This document shows positions 19,247-27,863 of a stretch of DNA of 64,000 nt, piece by piece (position 1 is the stretch's first letter; every line of letters begins with the position of its first letter). This DNA comes from Streptomyces nigrescens (lineage in GTDB: Bacteria > Actinomycetota > Actinomycetes > Streptomycetales > Streptomycetaceae). The translations under genes and the position numbers were made by a program. The stretch is from positions 6,076,001-6,140,000 of the forward strand of contig AP026073.1 in assembly GCA_024349765.1 (NCBI GenBank), in the 5' to 3' direction. The notes beneath the pieces are model-generated. The model did not search any database. It had not been told where the DNA came from and saw only the letters and a program-made list of their open reading frames with translations.

Positions 19247-20209
19247 TCAGCCGGCGGTCGCGACGACGTTCCGCAGGGGTTCGCCGGCCGCGAAAAGCGC
19301 CAACTGGTCCCGCAGCAGCCGCTTCGCACGAGGCAGGAAAGCAGAGCTGGGGCCACCGACGTGTGGAGTGATGAGCACGCCCGGAGCGTGCCACAGCGGA
19401 TGCCCGGCGGGCAGGGGTTCGGGCTCGGTGACGTCGAGCGCCGCGCGCAGCCGCCCGGATTCGAGCTCGGCGAGCAGTGCCTCGGTGTCGACGATGGCCC
19501 CGCGCGCGATGTTCACGAGGAGTGCGCCCTCCTCCATCCGCGCCAGGAAATCGCGTCCGACCAGGCCACGGGTCTCTTCGGTGAGCGGAGTGGCGAGGAC
19601 GACGACGTCCGCTTCGGGCAGGAGGGCGGACAGGTCGGAGAGTGGGTGCACGGGGCCGCGCACAGTGTCACGCGCGGTGCGTGCGACGCGCACCACCCGC
19701 GCACATTCGAAAGGCGTGAGCCGGTCCTCGATGGCACTGCCGATCGAACCATAGCCCACAATGAGGACCGACTTGTCGGCGAGGGCGGGCCGGAAGCCCG
19801 GGCGCCACTCGCCCGCGTCCTGCGCCCGGACGAAGCCGGGGACGTCGCGCAGCGCGGCCAGAATCAGGGTGAGCGCGAGTTCGGCGGTGCTGGCGTCGTG
19901 CAGTCCGCGGGCGTTGCACAGCTGGGCCCCGGCCGGCATCTGCGGCAGCCCGGGCAGCATGTGCTCGATCCCTGCGGTGAGGGTCTGCACCACCCGCACC
20001 CGGTTCATGCCGGCCAGCGGCCGCAGGCTGACCTCCGTGCCCTTCATGTAGGGGACGGCGTAGAAGACGCACCGGGCCGGATCGGCCGGGTACTCGGGGC
20101 CGGCGTCCCAGTGGACGTAGTGGAGGCCGCCGGGCAGGCCCTCGATCTCGTCGGGCGGGATCGGGAGCCAGACGTCGTTCGGTTCGGTGCGCTGGTCTGC
20201 GGTTGCCAT
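19247..20209 (-). CDS. D-isomer-specific 2-hydroxyacid dehydrogenase
   Basis: The 320-residue protein has the family layout with a Rossmann motif VLIVGYGSIGSAIEDRL and the catalytic Arg (NIARGAIVD), Glu (TEPEPLPAG) and His (TPHVGG) in the expected order. It would reduce a 2-oxo acid or oxidise a 2-hydroxy acid with NAD(P)H. The N-terminal domain is short for a formate or phosphoglycerate dehydrogenase, and the substrate cannot be told. It is divergent from an aldo/keto reductase across an 89-base spacer, so the two may share regulation. Confidence 0.9.
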   Translation of the reverse strand: MATADQRTEPNDVWLPIPPDEIEGLPGGLHYVHWDAGPEYPADPARCVFYAVPYMKGTEVSLRPLAGMNRVRVVQTLTAGIEHMLPGLPQMPAGAQLCNARGLHDASTAELALTLILAALRDVPGFVRAQDAGEWRPGFRPALADKSVLIVGYGSIGSAIEDRLTPFECARVVRVARTARDTVRGPVHPLSDLSALLPEADVVVLATPLTEETRGLVGRDFLARMEEGALLVNIARGAIVDTEALLAELESGRLRAALDVTEPEPLPAGHPLWHAPGVLITPHVGGPSSAFLPRAKRLLRDQLALFAAGEPLRNVVATAG

Positions 20210-20298
20210 GGCCCGAGGCTATGCGAAGGGATGTTCTGCTCAGACGTTAGTTTGGTCCGTGCCCTTGATCGGGGGCGAGGGGACGGAGGCACAACCAG

Positions 20299-21330
20299 GT
20301 GGAGCGCAGGACAATCGGTGCGGCGGCTCTGGAAGTGGGCGCCGTGGGTCTCGGCTGTATGCCGATGAGCTGGGGGTACACCGAGTCGCAGCGCAACGGG
20401 GAGGGGTCCTTGCGGGCCGTGCACACCGCGCTGGACCGTGGCTGCAGCCTGCTGGACACCGCCGACATGTACGGACCGTTCACCAACGAGCTGTTGGTGG
20501 GACGGGCGTTGAAGGAGCGCCGCCAGGACGCGTTCGTCTCGACCAAGGTCGGGCTGCTGGTCGGCGAGCAGCACATCGTCGCCAACGGGCGGCCCGGTTA
20601 CGTCAAACGGGCCTGTGACGCCTCGCTGCGCCGGCTGCAGACGGACCGGATCGACCTCTACCAGCTGCACCGGGCCGACCCCGAGGTACCCGTCGAGGAG
20701 ACCTGGGGGGCGATGGCGGAGCTGGTGGCGGCCGGGAAGGTGCGGTCGCTGGGGCTGTGCGCGGTGGGCGCCCGGGCGGTGCGGCAGCCCCGCACGGCGC
20801 GGGCGGAGCGGCGGCCGGCCGGGGCCCGGTCGCGGTCCCGGACGCACGACGGCACGCTGGCCCAACTGGAGCGCATCCAGCAGGTGTTCCCGGTCAGCAG
20901 CGTGCAGGCCGAGCTGTCGGTGTGGTCGCGCCAGGCGCTGGAGGCGCTGCTGCCGTGGTGCGAGTCGCGCGGGGTGGGCTTCCTGGCGGCGATGCCGCTG
21001 GGCAACGGCTATCTGACCGGCACGCTCACCCCGGGGCAGGGCTTCGAACGGGAGGACCTGCGGGCCCGCCATCCGCGCTTCACGGCGGAGATGATGGCGG
21101 CGAACCAGCCGCTGGTGGCCGGGCTGCGGCGGGTCGGCGCCCGGTACGGCGCGACGCCGGGGCAGGTGGCGCTGGCGTGGGTGCTGGCCCAGGGCCGGCA
21201 TGTCGTCCCCGTACCCGGTACGAAGAAGGAGCGCTGGGCCGCGCAGAACGCCAAGGCGGCCGATCTGGTGCTCAGCGGCGAGGACCTGGCGGAGATCGCC
21301 GCGCTGCCGCCGGCCCGGCAGTCCTGGTAG
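20299..21330 (+). CDS. Aldo/keto reductase
   Basis: A 343-residue NADPH-dependent reductase. The catalytic tetrad is visible: Asp and Tyr in LLDTADMYGP, Lys in VSTKVGLL and His in YQLHRAD. The C-terminal cofactor-binding segment is VVPVPGTKKERWAAQNAKAA. The GTG at 20299 has GGAGG nine bases upstream. After strand LGLCAV there is an unusual insert of about 30 residues very rich in Arg and Ala (residues about 155-188) before the helix DGTLAQLERI; relatives usually have a direct turn there. Substrate is unknown. Confidence 0.9.
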   Translation: MERRTIGAAALEVGAVGLGCMPMSWGYTESQRNGEGSLRAVHTALDRGCSLLDTADMYGPFTNELLVGRALKERRQDAFVSTKVGLLVGEQHIVANGRPGYVKRACDASLRRLQTDRIDLYQLHRADPEVPVEETWGAMAELVAAGKVRSLGLCAVGARAVRQPRTARAERRPAGARSRSRTHDGTLAQLERIQQVFPVSSVQAELSVWSRQALEALLPWCESRGVGFLAAMPLGNGYLTGTLTPGQGFEREDLRARHPRFTAEMMAANQPLVAGLRRVGARYGATPGQVALAWVLAQGRHVVPVPGTKKERWAAQNAKAADLVLSGEDLAEIAALPPARQSW

Positions 21331-21455
21331 CCCGCCGGCAGGTCCGGTCCGCCGGGCGTGCGGGCCGGTCCGCCGGGCGTGCGGGCCGGTTCGCCGCGTC
21401 CGGCGGCCCGATGTGGTGTTCTTGTGCTCGCCCGGACGACGAGAGGACCCCTGCC

Positions 21456-22640
21456 GTGCAACGCCGTTCCCAGACCGCCGTGTTGGCCGCCGCTTCGCTG
21501 CTCCTGGCAGCGGGCTGCTCGAACGGTGGCGCGCAGCCCCCCGGCGGGGGTGGCTCCGCCACGGCGAAGAGCCCCGGTGCCTCGGCCGGTGCCGCCTCGC
21601 CGGGCGCCACCCCGTCACCCGCCGCGCCGTCCGCCAAGGGCTCGGTGAAGGTGACGAAGACGCTGGCCACCGGGCTGAAATCGCCGTGGGGCGTGGCGGT
21701 GCTGCCGGGCGGGGACCTGCTCGTCGGCTCGCGGGACACCGGCAAGATCGTCCGGATCGCCGCGGACAGCGGGAAGACCACCGAGCTGGGCTCGGTGCCG
21801 GGCGTGGCCCCGGGCGGCGAGGGCGGCCTGCTCGGCCTCGCGGTCTCCTCGGACTTCGGCACCGACCACCAGGTGTACGCGTACTTCACCACCGCGTCCG
21901 ACAACCGCATCGCCCGCATGATCTACGACGACAAGCGCCCGCCGGGCGACCAGTTGGGCGCGCCCGACACCATCCTGCGGGGGATCCCCAAGGGCGAGAT
22001 CCACAACGGCGGGCGGATCGCGTTCGGCCCGGACAAGATGCTCTACGCCGGCACCGGCGAGACCGGCGACACCGGGCTGGCGCAGGACAAGAGCTCGCTG
22101 GGCGGCAAGGTCCTGCGGATGACGCCGGACGGCGAGCCGGCGCACGGCAACCCCTCGGCCGATTCGGTGGTGTACGACTACGGCCACCGCAATGTGCAGG
22201 GACTGGCCTGGGATTCCGACCACCGGCTGTGGGCCTCGGAGTTCGGGCAGCACACCTGGGACGAGCTCAATCTCATCGAGCCGGGGAAGAACTACGGCTG
22301 GCCGGAGATCGAGGGCAAGGCCAAGTCCGGTCAGGGCGGCCCGGATTACGTCGATCCGGTCGAGGTGTGGAAGACCGACGACGCCTCGCCCAGCGGCATC
22401 GCGTACGCCAGGGGCTCCATCTGGATGGCGTCGCTGCGCGGTGAGCGGCTGTGGCGCATCCCGCTGAACGGGACGAAGCCGGTGGCCGCCCCGCAGGCGT
22501 TCCTCAAGGGCACCTACGGGCGGCTGCGGACGGTCGTGGCGGCCGGTGACGGCACGTTGTGGCTGGTCACCAGCAACACCGACGGCCGCGGCACGCCCCG
22601 TAAGGGAGATGACCGGATTCTCCGCCTCAAGGTGAGCTGA
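21456..22640 (+). CDS. PQQ-dependent sugar dehydrogenase-like lipoprotein
   Basis: The GTG at 21456 follows GAGAGGA and starts a 394-residue lipoprotein: a charged N-terminus, a hydrophobic stretch and the lipobox LLAAGC with Cys 21. A Gly/Ala/Pro/Ser linker (22-60) leads to a beta-propeller of the glucose/sorbosone dehydrogenase (soluble PQQ) family, with LKSPWGVAVLPGGDLLVGSR, GGEGGLLGLAVSSDF, IHNGGRIAFGPD and YDYGHRNVQGLAWD. Family members oxidise aldoses at the cell surface with PQQ. Whether this host makes PQQ is not shown here; many actinobacterial members are uncharacterised. Confidence 0.88.
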   Translation: MQRRSQTAVLAAASLLLAAGCSNGGAQPPGGGGSATAKSPGASAGAASPGATPSPAAPSAKGSVKVTKTLATGLKSPWGVAVLPGGDLLVGSRDTGKIVRIAADSGKTTELGSVPGVAPGGEGGLLGLAVSSDFGTDHQVYAYFTTASDNRIARMIYDDKRPPGDQLGAPDTILRGIPKGEIHNGGRIAFGPDKMLYAGTGETGDTGLAQDKSSLGGKVLRMTPDGEPAHGNPSADSVVYDYGHRNVQGLAWDSDHRLWASEFGQHTWDELNLIEPGKNYGWPEIEGKAKSGQGGPDYVDPVEVWKTDDASPSGIAYARGSIWMASLRGERLWRIPLNGTKPVAAPQAFLKGTYGRLRTVVAAGDGTLWLVTSNTDGRGTPRKGDDRILRLKVS

Positions 22641-22726
22641 TCCTTCTGGTCCCCTTTTCGTGTGTCCTGCCTAGACTCGGGTGGCAGGGGACGGGTGCGC
22701 GTCACGCCGAAGAGGGGGCAGGCACC

Positions 22727-22906
22727 GTGTTCAACATCGTGGAAGAACTGTTCGCGCCGGGCCGCAAGCACACCGACGAGGAGCGGCAGAAGATGTCGCT
22801 GGTCGTCGACGACATCGGTGACGGCGACCCGGGGAAGGGCCCGATAGACCTCTCCTCGGGGACCGTCGTCATCCGGGCGGGAGGGGCCGGCGGCCGCGCT
22901 ACGTAA
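22727..22906 (+). CDS. Small conserved protein, DUF6191-like, 59 aa
   Basis: GTG at 22727 with AGAGGGGG nearby starts a 59-residue acidic protein beginning MFNIVEELFAPGRKHTDEER and containing GDPGKGPIDLSSGTVVI. I recall this FxELFAPGRKHT...GPIDLdsG pattern as DUF6191 in Streptomyces, not checked. Function is unknown. It overlaps the convergent membrane-protein gene by eight bases tail to tail. Confidence 0.65.
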   Translation: MFNIVEELFAPGRKHTDEERQKMSLVVDDIGDGDPGKGPIDLSSGTVVIRAGGAGGRAT

Positions 22907-23342
22907 GGGGGCTGGCCGCGGCGCCGATCCGCGCCGCGGCGATGTCCCGGCTGCGGGCTGCGGCGACCGCACCGACCACCGGCATGGCGAGCAGGGCCAC
23001 GAATATCGGCCCGTAGCCGCCGTCGGTCGCCTCGGCCGTCACCACGACCTCTCCGGAGGACAGCGTGCCGCCGAGCGCGAAGCACACCAGCGCCCGCAGC
23101 GGCCCGGAGGCGACCAGACGGAGCGGGGCGTAGGCGAGTACGAGGCCGATGGCCGCGCCGATCAGGACGCCCACGGCAAGCGAACCCAGCACGGCGACCG
23201 CGGCCAGTGCCGGATCCTCCAGCGTGCTGTCACCCGGGCCGTAGAGGTACCACGTCACCATGGTGACCGCCCACAGCACCGCGCAGACGCCCGCCGGGAT
23301 GGCCCCGGCCCGCAGCCCGAACCCAAGCCCCCGCCGCAGCAC
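22899..23342 (-). CDS. Hypothetical integral membrane protein
   Basis: A 147-residue protein with four predicted membrane segments (about 10-32, 46-70, 78-98 and 110-128) and a short polar C-terminus (RSRDIAAARIG). No family is recognised. The GTG start at 23342 has only a weak GGGGAC upstream. The gene overlaps the convergent small gene by eight bases. Confidence 0.7.
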   Translation of the reverse strand: MLRRGLGFGLRAGAIPAGVCAVLWAVTMVTWYLYGPGDSTLEDPALAAVAVLGSLAVGVLIGAAIGLVLAYAPLRLVASGPLRALVCFALGGTLSSGEVVVTAEATDGGYGPIFVALLAMPVVGAVAAARSRDIAAARIGAAASPLT

Positions 23343-23468
23343 GGCGCGTGACGTCCCCAGACCGTCCCCGTATCCCGAACGCGCCGCCGCCTGCCGGCAT
23401 CCGCACCCGGAGCATCCCAGCGGGTCACCGGGCCCGCGACGAGGGGCCGGGCAGGGCTGCCGGCCGGG

Positions 23469-26400
23469 TCAGGACGCCGCCGGTTCGCCGAACAGGCGCA
23501 GCCGGTGGGCCACCGCGCCGGCCTCGCCGCGGCCGGAGACGCCCAGTTTGGCGAGGATGTTGGAGACGTGGACGCTGGCTGTCTTGGGCGAGATGAACAG
23601 GGCGTCGGCTATCTGGCGGTTGCTGCGGCCGTCGGCGACCAGGCGCAGGACGTCGCGCTCGCGCGGGGTCAGCCCGAGGGAGGCGGCGGGGGTTTCGGCG
23701 TGCTGGGTCTCCCCGGTGGTGCCGCCGTCCCTGCCGGCGCCGGCGGCCGCTGCGCCCGCTGCGTCCGCGGTGGCCGGTATCAGTCCGGGCAGCGGGATGC
23801 GGGCGCGCTGGGCGAGCAGGGCGAGTTCCTCGGCGAGCGGGCGGGCGCCCATGGCCGTGGCGGCGGTGTGCGCCTGGCCGAGCAGCAGGACGGCGGCCTC
23901 GCGCGGGGTGCGGCCGTCCAGCCCGGCGGTGGCCCGCTCGGTGCCGTGCAGCAGTGACTCCGCCCAGCGGTAGCAGGCCCGGGCGAGCTCGTACGGGCGC
24001 TCCAGCGGCTTGAAGGCGGCGACCGCCGCCGCCCAGTGGTCCGGGGTCTCACGGCCCTCGGCGCGGCGGAGCTCGGCCTCGACGGCGACCGCGTACGCCT
24101 CCCATATCGGGCAGGCCCGGGCCAGCTTCTTGGCGGCGTCGCGGATGCGGGCGAGGACGGCGGCCCGGCCGGGCCCGGCGGCCGGCAGCCCGCGGGCGTC
24201 CGACTCGGCGGCGGTGGCCCACCACAGCAACGGCCAGGCGTAGCGCTGGATACCGGGCGGCAGTCCGGCGTCCAGGGTTTCCCCGAGGATGGTCCGGGCG
24301 TCCAGGATGCGGCCCTGGTGGGCGGCGATCCGCAGGGCGTGCTGGGCCAGCGGGATGGCGTGCTGCGGCTGGGGGTCGTGGGTGCCGTAGTGCTCGCGGG
24401 CGACGGCCAGTTCGCGCTCGGCGGCGTCGAAGTCGCCCATTCCGAGGGCGAGGTCCGTGCGGCGGTTGGCGGCCAGGGCGATCGAGCGGGCGCTCTGGGC
24501 GAGCCGGCGGGAGTCGGCCGCGGCCTGGAGCGCCTCCTCCCAGCGGCCCAGCGACTGGAGCGATTCGGCGCGGTTGGCCATCACCCAGCAGGTCTTGTCC
24601 TTGAGGCCGTAGCGGGTGGTGAGTTCGATGCCCTGCTCGGTGACCTCGACGGCCTCCCGGGAGCGGCCGACGCCCTCCAGGAAGGACGGGAGGTTGACAT
24701 GGCCGCGGCCGATGGCGGTGAAGTAGCCGCGCTCGACGGCGCGGTCGAGGGCGGCCCGGAGGTCGGCGAGGCCCTCGTCGACCTCGCCGGAGTCGGTCCG
24801 CAGCCCGGCCAGGGTGAGCCGGGAGTTCAGCTCGGCCTCTTCGTCGCCGACCAACTGGGCGAGTTCCACGGCGCGTTCGGCGGTGGCGAAGGTGCCCGGG
24901 CCCGGTTCGTGCAGCACCGCCCAGCTGGCGACGGCGGCCGTCACCTCGGCGTGCACGGATGACGGCGGCAGGCCGCGCATCAGCTCCTGGGCCCTGCCGA
25001 GGTCCTCCCAGCCGTTGCCGCGGCCGGTGCCCTGGCAGAGCCGGGAGCGCTGCACCAGGAACCAGGCAGTGCGAAGGGGATCGTTCTCGTCGCGGAGGGA
25101 GCGCAGGGCGCGCTTGGTGATCGTGAAGGCGCGCTCGCTGTCGCCGGACAGCCGGGCGGCCACCGCGATCTCGGCGAGCAGGTCCAGGAAGCGGAGGGAA
25201 TCGTCGTCGCAGCCACAGGCCGGGTACGCCTCGGTGTAGTCGACCGGGCGCACTCCCTGGCGGACCTCGGGCGGGGCGTCGTCCCACAGCTCCAGGGCCC
25301 GGTCCAGCAGCCGCAGTTGCTCGGCGTAGGCATGGCGGCGCCGGGCCTGCACGGAGGCGGCGAGGACGGCGGGCAGCGCCTTGGCCGCGTCATGGGCCTT
25401 GTACCAGTAGCTGGCCAGCCGGGTCGCGCAGGCATCGGCGCGGACCAGGGAGGGGTTGGCCTCCAGCGCCTGGGCGTAGCGGCGGTTGAGGCGGGTGCGC
25501 TCGCCGGGCAGCAGGTCGTCGACGACGGCCTCGCGGACCAGGGCGTGCCGGAAGCGGTAGCCCGTGCCGTCGCCGGTGGGGACGAGGGTGTTGCTGCCGA
25601 CGGCGGCCCGCAGCGCCTCGATGAGGTCGTCCTCGGGCATCTGGCAGACGGCGGAGAGGAGTTCGTGTTCGACCGTGGAGCCGCCCTCGGCGGCCGTACG
25701 GACCACCCGCTGGGTGTCCTCGGGCAGCGCCTCGACGCGCACCAGCAGCAGATCGCGCAGCGGGTCGCTGAGGCCGTGCAGACAGCCGTCGGCGAGGCTG
25801 CGGGCCAGCTCCTCGACGAAGAAGGCGTTGCCCTCGGAACGCCGGAAGACCCGGTCGAGGGTGCCCTCCTCCGGTGCGCTGCCGTTGATGCCGGCGAGCT
25901 GGGAGCGGACCTCCTCGCGGTTGAAGCGGTCCAGCTCGACCCGCCGGACCGTGCGCATCCGGTCGATCTCGGCGAGGAACGGGCGCAGCGGGTGGCGGCG
26001 GTGGATGTCGTCGGAGCGGTACGTCGCCACCAGCAGGACGCCGGCGTCGTGCAGGGCCCGCAGGAGGTAGGCGAGGAGTTCGCGGGTGGAGCGGTCGGCC
26101 CAGTGGAGGTCCTCGATGACGATGACGAGCGTGCGCTCCGCGGCGAGGCGCTCCAGGAGGCGGGCGGTCAGCTCGAAGAGCCGGGCCCGGCCGATCTCCT
26201 CCCCGTGATTCTCGCCGGGCGTTTCCCCCAATTCCGGCAGGATGCGGGAGAGTTCGCCCTCCTGACCGGCGACCGCGGCGGCGAGCTCGTCCCGCAGATG
26301 CCAGTTGAGGGTGCGCAGGATCGCGGAGAACGGCGCGAAGGGCAGCCCCTCCGAGCCGATCTCGATACAGCCGCCGAGCGCGACCAGCGCGCCCCGGGCC

Positions 26401-26603
26401 CGCGCTGCCTCGCCGAACTCCTCGATCAGCCGGGTCTTTCCGACCCCGGCCTCGCCCCCGATCAGCAGGGCCTGCGGCTCGCCGGACGCCGCGACGCGGG
26501 CGAGCGCGTCATCGAGCGCGGCGAGCTCGGGCGCTCGACCGACGAACACGGGACTGACGGACCTGGTCTCCACGCGCTTGAGCATCGCACAGGGGTCCGA
26601 CAT
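23469..26603 (-). CDS. Large LuxR-type regulator with AAA ATPase domain (LAL/MalT-like)
   Basis: The 1044-residue protein begins with a P-loop ATPase: Walker A GGEAGVGKTRL and Walker B LVIVIEDLHWADRST. The middle 600 residues are helical repeats of TPR character (ALDRAVERGYFTAIGRGH, WVMANRAESLQSLGRWEEAL). The C-terminus is a LuxR helix-turn-helix (LTPRERDVLRLVADGRSNRQ ... ASVHVSNILAKLGV). Such proteins are ATP- and ligand-dependent activators; many sit in antibiotic clusters, but nothing nearby identifies a target. I used the ATG at 26603; ATG 26585 is also possible, and neither has a strong ribosome site. The frame is open further upstream through a tandem repeat. Confidence 0.88.
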   Translation of the reverse strand: MSDPCAMLKRVETRSVSPVFVGRAPELAALDDALARVAASGEPQALLIGGEAGVGKTRLIEEFGEAARARGALVALGGCIEIGSEGLPFAPFSAILRTLNWHLRDELAAAVAGQEGELSRILPELGETPGENHGEEIGRARLFELTARLLERLAAERTLVIVIEDLHWADRSTRELLAYLLRALHDAGVLLVATYRSDDIHRRHPLRPFLAEIDRMRTVRRVELDRFNREEVRSQLAGINGSAPEEGTLDRVFRRSEGNAFFVEELARSLADGCLHGLSDPLRDLLLVRVEALPEDTQRVVRTAAEGGSTVEHELLSAVCQMPEDDLIEALRAAVGSNTLVPTGDGTGYRFRHALVREAVVDDLLPGERTRLNRRYAQALEANPSLVRADACATRLASYWYKAHDAAKALPAVLAASVQARRRHAYAEQLRLLDRALELWDDAPPEVRQGVRPVDYTEAYPACGCDDDSLRFLDLLAEIAVAARLSGDSERAFTITKRALRSLRDENDPLRTAWFLVQRSRLCQGTGRGNGWEDLGRAQELMRGLPPSSVHAEVTAAVASWAVLHEPGPGTFATAERAVELAQLVGDEEAELNSRLTLAGLRTDSGEVDEGLADLRAALDRAVERGYFTAIGRGHVNLPSFLEGVGRSREAVEVTEQGIELTTRYGLKDKTCWVMANRAESLQSLGRWEEALQAAADSRRLAQSARSIALAANRRTDLALGMGDFDAAERELAVAREHYGTHDPQPQHAIPLAQHALRIAAHQGRILDARTILGETLDAGLPPGIQRYAWPLLWWATAAESDARGLPAAGPGRAAVLARIRDAAKKLARACPIWEAYAVAVEAELRRAEGRETPDHWAAAVAAFKPLERPYELARACYRWAESLLHGTERATAGLDGRTPREAAVLLLGQAHTAATAMGARPLAEELALLAQRARIPLPGLIPATADAAGAAAAGAGRDGGTTGETQHAETPAASLGLTPRERDVLRLVADGRSNRQIADALFISPKTASVHVSNILAKLGVSGRGEAGAVAHRLRLFGEPAAS

Positions 26604-26662
26604 TCCGGCAGGGGGCTTGATACCGGGGGCTTCATCACGGGGTTTCGTCCACGGGGTTTCCT

Positions 26663-26701
26663 CCACGGCTTCCCTCCACGGCTTCCCTCCACGGCTTCCC
26701 T
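26663..26701. repeat. 13-base tandem repeat, three copies
   Basis: CCACGGCTTCCCT is repeated exactly three times (26663, 26676, 26689), with a degenerate fourth unit just to the left. It lies 60-100 bases upstream of the LuxR-type start, in its leader, and could vary in copy number by slippage. Confidence 0.9.
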
Positions 26702-26724
26702 CGTGCGGGACCGGCCGGGCCCGG

Positions 26725-26925
26725 TCAGGCGGTGGCACGGCGTACCCGCCACCGCCGGGCCCGTCCGGTACTCACCCGCCCCTCGGGTTCGTCGCTGCCG
26801 GAGCGGGCGGCGGCCTGGCGCACGGCGCGCCGGCCGTCGATCGCCTCGCGCGCCAGACGCTGCCGGGCAGCCTCGCGGCGCAGCTCGTCCTGCCGGACCC
26901 GGAGCTCCAGTTCGAACTGGTACAT
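26725..26925 (-). CDS. Small charged helical protein, 66 aa
   Basis: The ATG at 26925 has GGGAG six bases upstream and starts MYQFELELRVRQDELRREAA. The 66 residues are nearly all charged helix (Arg, Glu, Ala) and end with a run of Arg. Short proteins starting MYQFEL are common next to other genes in Streptomyces, as I recall, and have no assigned role. A longer frame upstream exists but lacks a ribosome site and has noncoding-like composition. Confidence 0.6.
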   Translation of the reverse strand: MYQFELELRVRQDELRREAARQRLAREAIDGRRAVRQAAARSGSDEPEGRVSTGRARRWRVRRATA

Positions 26926-27202
26926 CTCGTTCTCCCTTGTGGCGTGGGCGGGTTGACGCCCACCGGTGCGGGCTCGTCGACGCCCGGTGGTGCGGACTTG
27001 TCGACGTGCTGTGACGTGCTCAAGCCTCGCGTCCCAGGGGGGTCCGCCACATCGGGAGAGTGCCCGATCTTCGGGTGCGGGGGTGCTTAGGAAATACGGG
27101 CGGCGCCCGGGAAAGGCCGTACGGGCGGCGCGCGCGGCACCGCCCGTACGTATCCCGGACACGAATGAGCTCCTACGGGGACCCCGATAAGGCCCCGCTG
27201 CC
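26926..27202. other. Spacer with promoter-side sequence and hairpin
   Basis: No gene is supported. A strong stem-loop lies at 27119-27149. The rest is upstream sequence of the small 66-aa gene. Confidence 0.4.
27119..27149 (-). terminator. Stem-loop after the membrane-protein gene
   Basis: Perfect 10-bp arms GTACGGGCGG / CCGCCCGTAC around an 11-base loop, 53 bases downstream of the stop at 27203 on the minus strand. Confidence 0.6.
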
Positions 27203-27781
27203 TTAGGCGCCGGGCCGGGTGCCCTTAGGGATGGTGGGCATGCTCCCGAACAGGTCGAGGTACATGCCCGCGGAGATCAGCAGCCCGAGCACGCCGAGGG
27301 CCAGCCCGCCCCAGGCGACGGCCCGCACCCAGGTGGCTCGCGGCCGGGTGAGAACCACCGCGGCGACCAGCGCCGCCAATACGGCGAAGACCCCGTTGAC
27401 GAGGGCCGTGGTGTGCCAGGGCGTCCCGTACATGGCGGAGATCTGGTCGGTGGCCTTACCGGCCTGGAGGTTGATCTGCCCCATCAGCGTCTGCCGCTCG
27501 GCCATCAGCGTGCCGAGCCAGGTGCCGGTGACGGAGGCGAGGCCGAGCCCGGCGGCGACAACGGCACCGGCACCGGCGGCCACGCCGGCGGTGCCGGGCG
27601 GTGCGGGCGCGTCCTGGTCCAGCTCCTGACCCTGGTCAGCGCCCTCGATGTCCTCGGCGTCCTCGGGGACCGCCGCGGCATCCGTCTCCTTCTCCGTGGC
27701 GACGGCCTGCGCCGGCACGGTCTCATCGTCGGTCCGCTTCTCGGTGGTGGCGGTGCTGTCGGTCGTCCTGGTCGTACCCAT
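27203..27781 (-). CDS. Hypothetical membrane protein with acidic N-terminal region
   Basis: A 192-residue protein. Residues 1-62 are Thr, Glu, Asp and Ala-rich and probably disordered; three or four membrane segments follow (about 66-88, 126-147 and 152-172). The loop between the first two (ERQTLMGQINLQAGKATDQI) could be extracellular. No family is recognised. ATG at 27781; it is 82 bases downstream of the MMPL exporter stop and may share its transcript. Confidence 0.7.
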   Translation of the reverse strand: MGTTRTTDSTATTEKRTDDETVPAQAVATEKETDAAAVPEDAEDIEGADQGQELDQDAPAPPGTAGVAAGAGAVVAAGLGLASVTGTWLGTLMAERQTLMGQINLQAGKATDQISAMYGTPWHTTALVNGVFAVLAALVAAVVLTRPRATWVRAVAWGGLALGVLGLLISAGMYLDLFGSMPTIPKGTRPGA

Positions 27782-27863
27782 GGGCGCGACCGTAGGGGCC
27801 GTGTCTGAGAGTGAGATGAGAACGGCGGGGAGCGGGCTCGACCGGGGGCCCTGTGAGCGCTTT

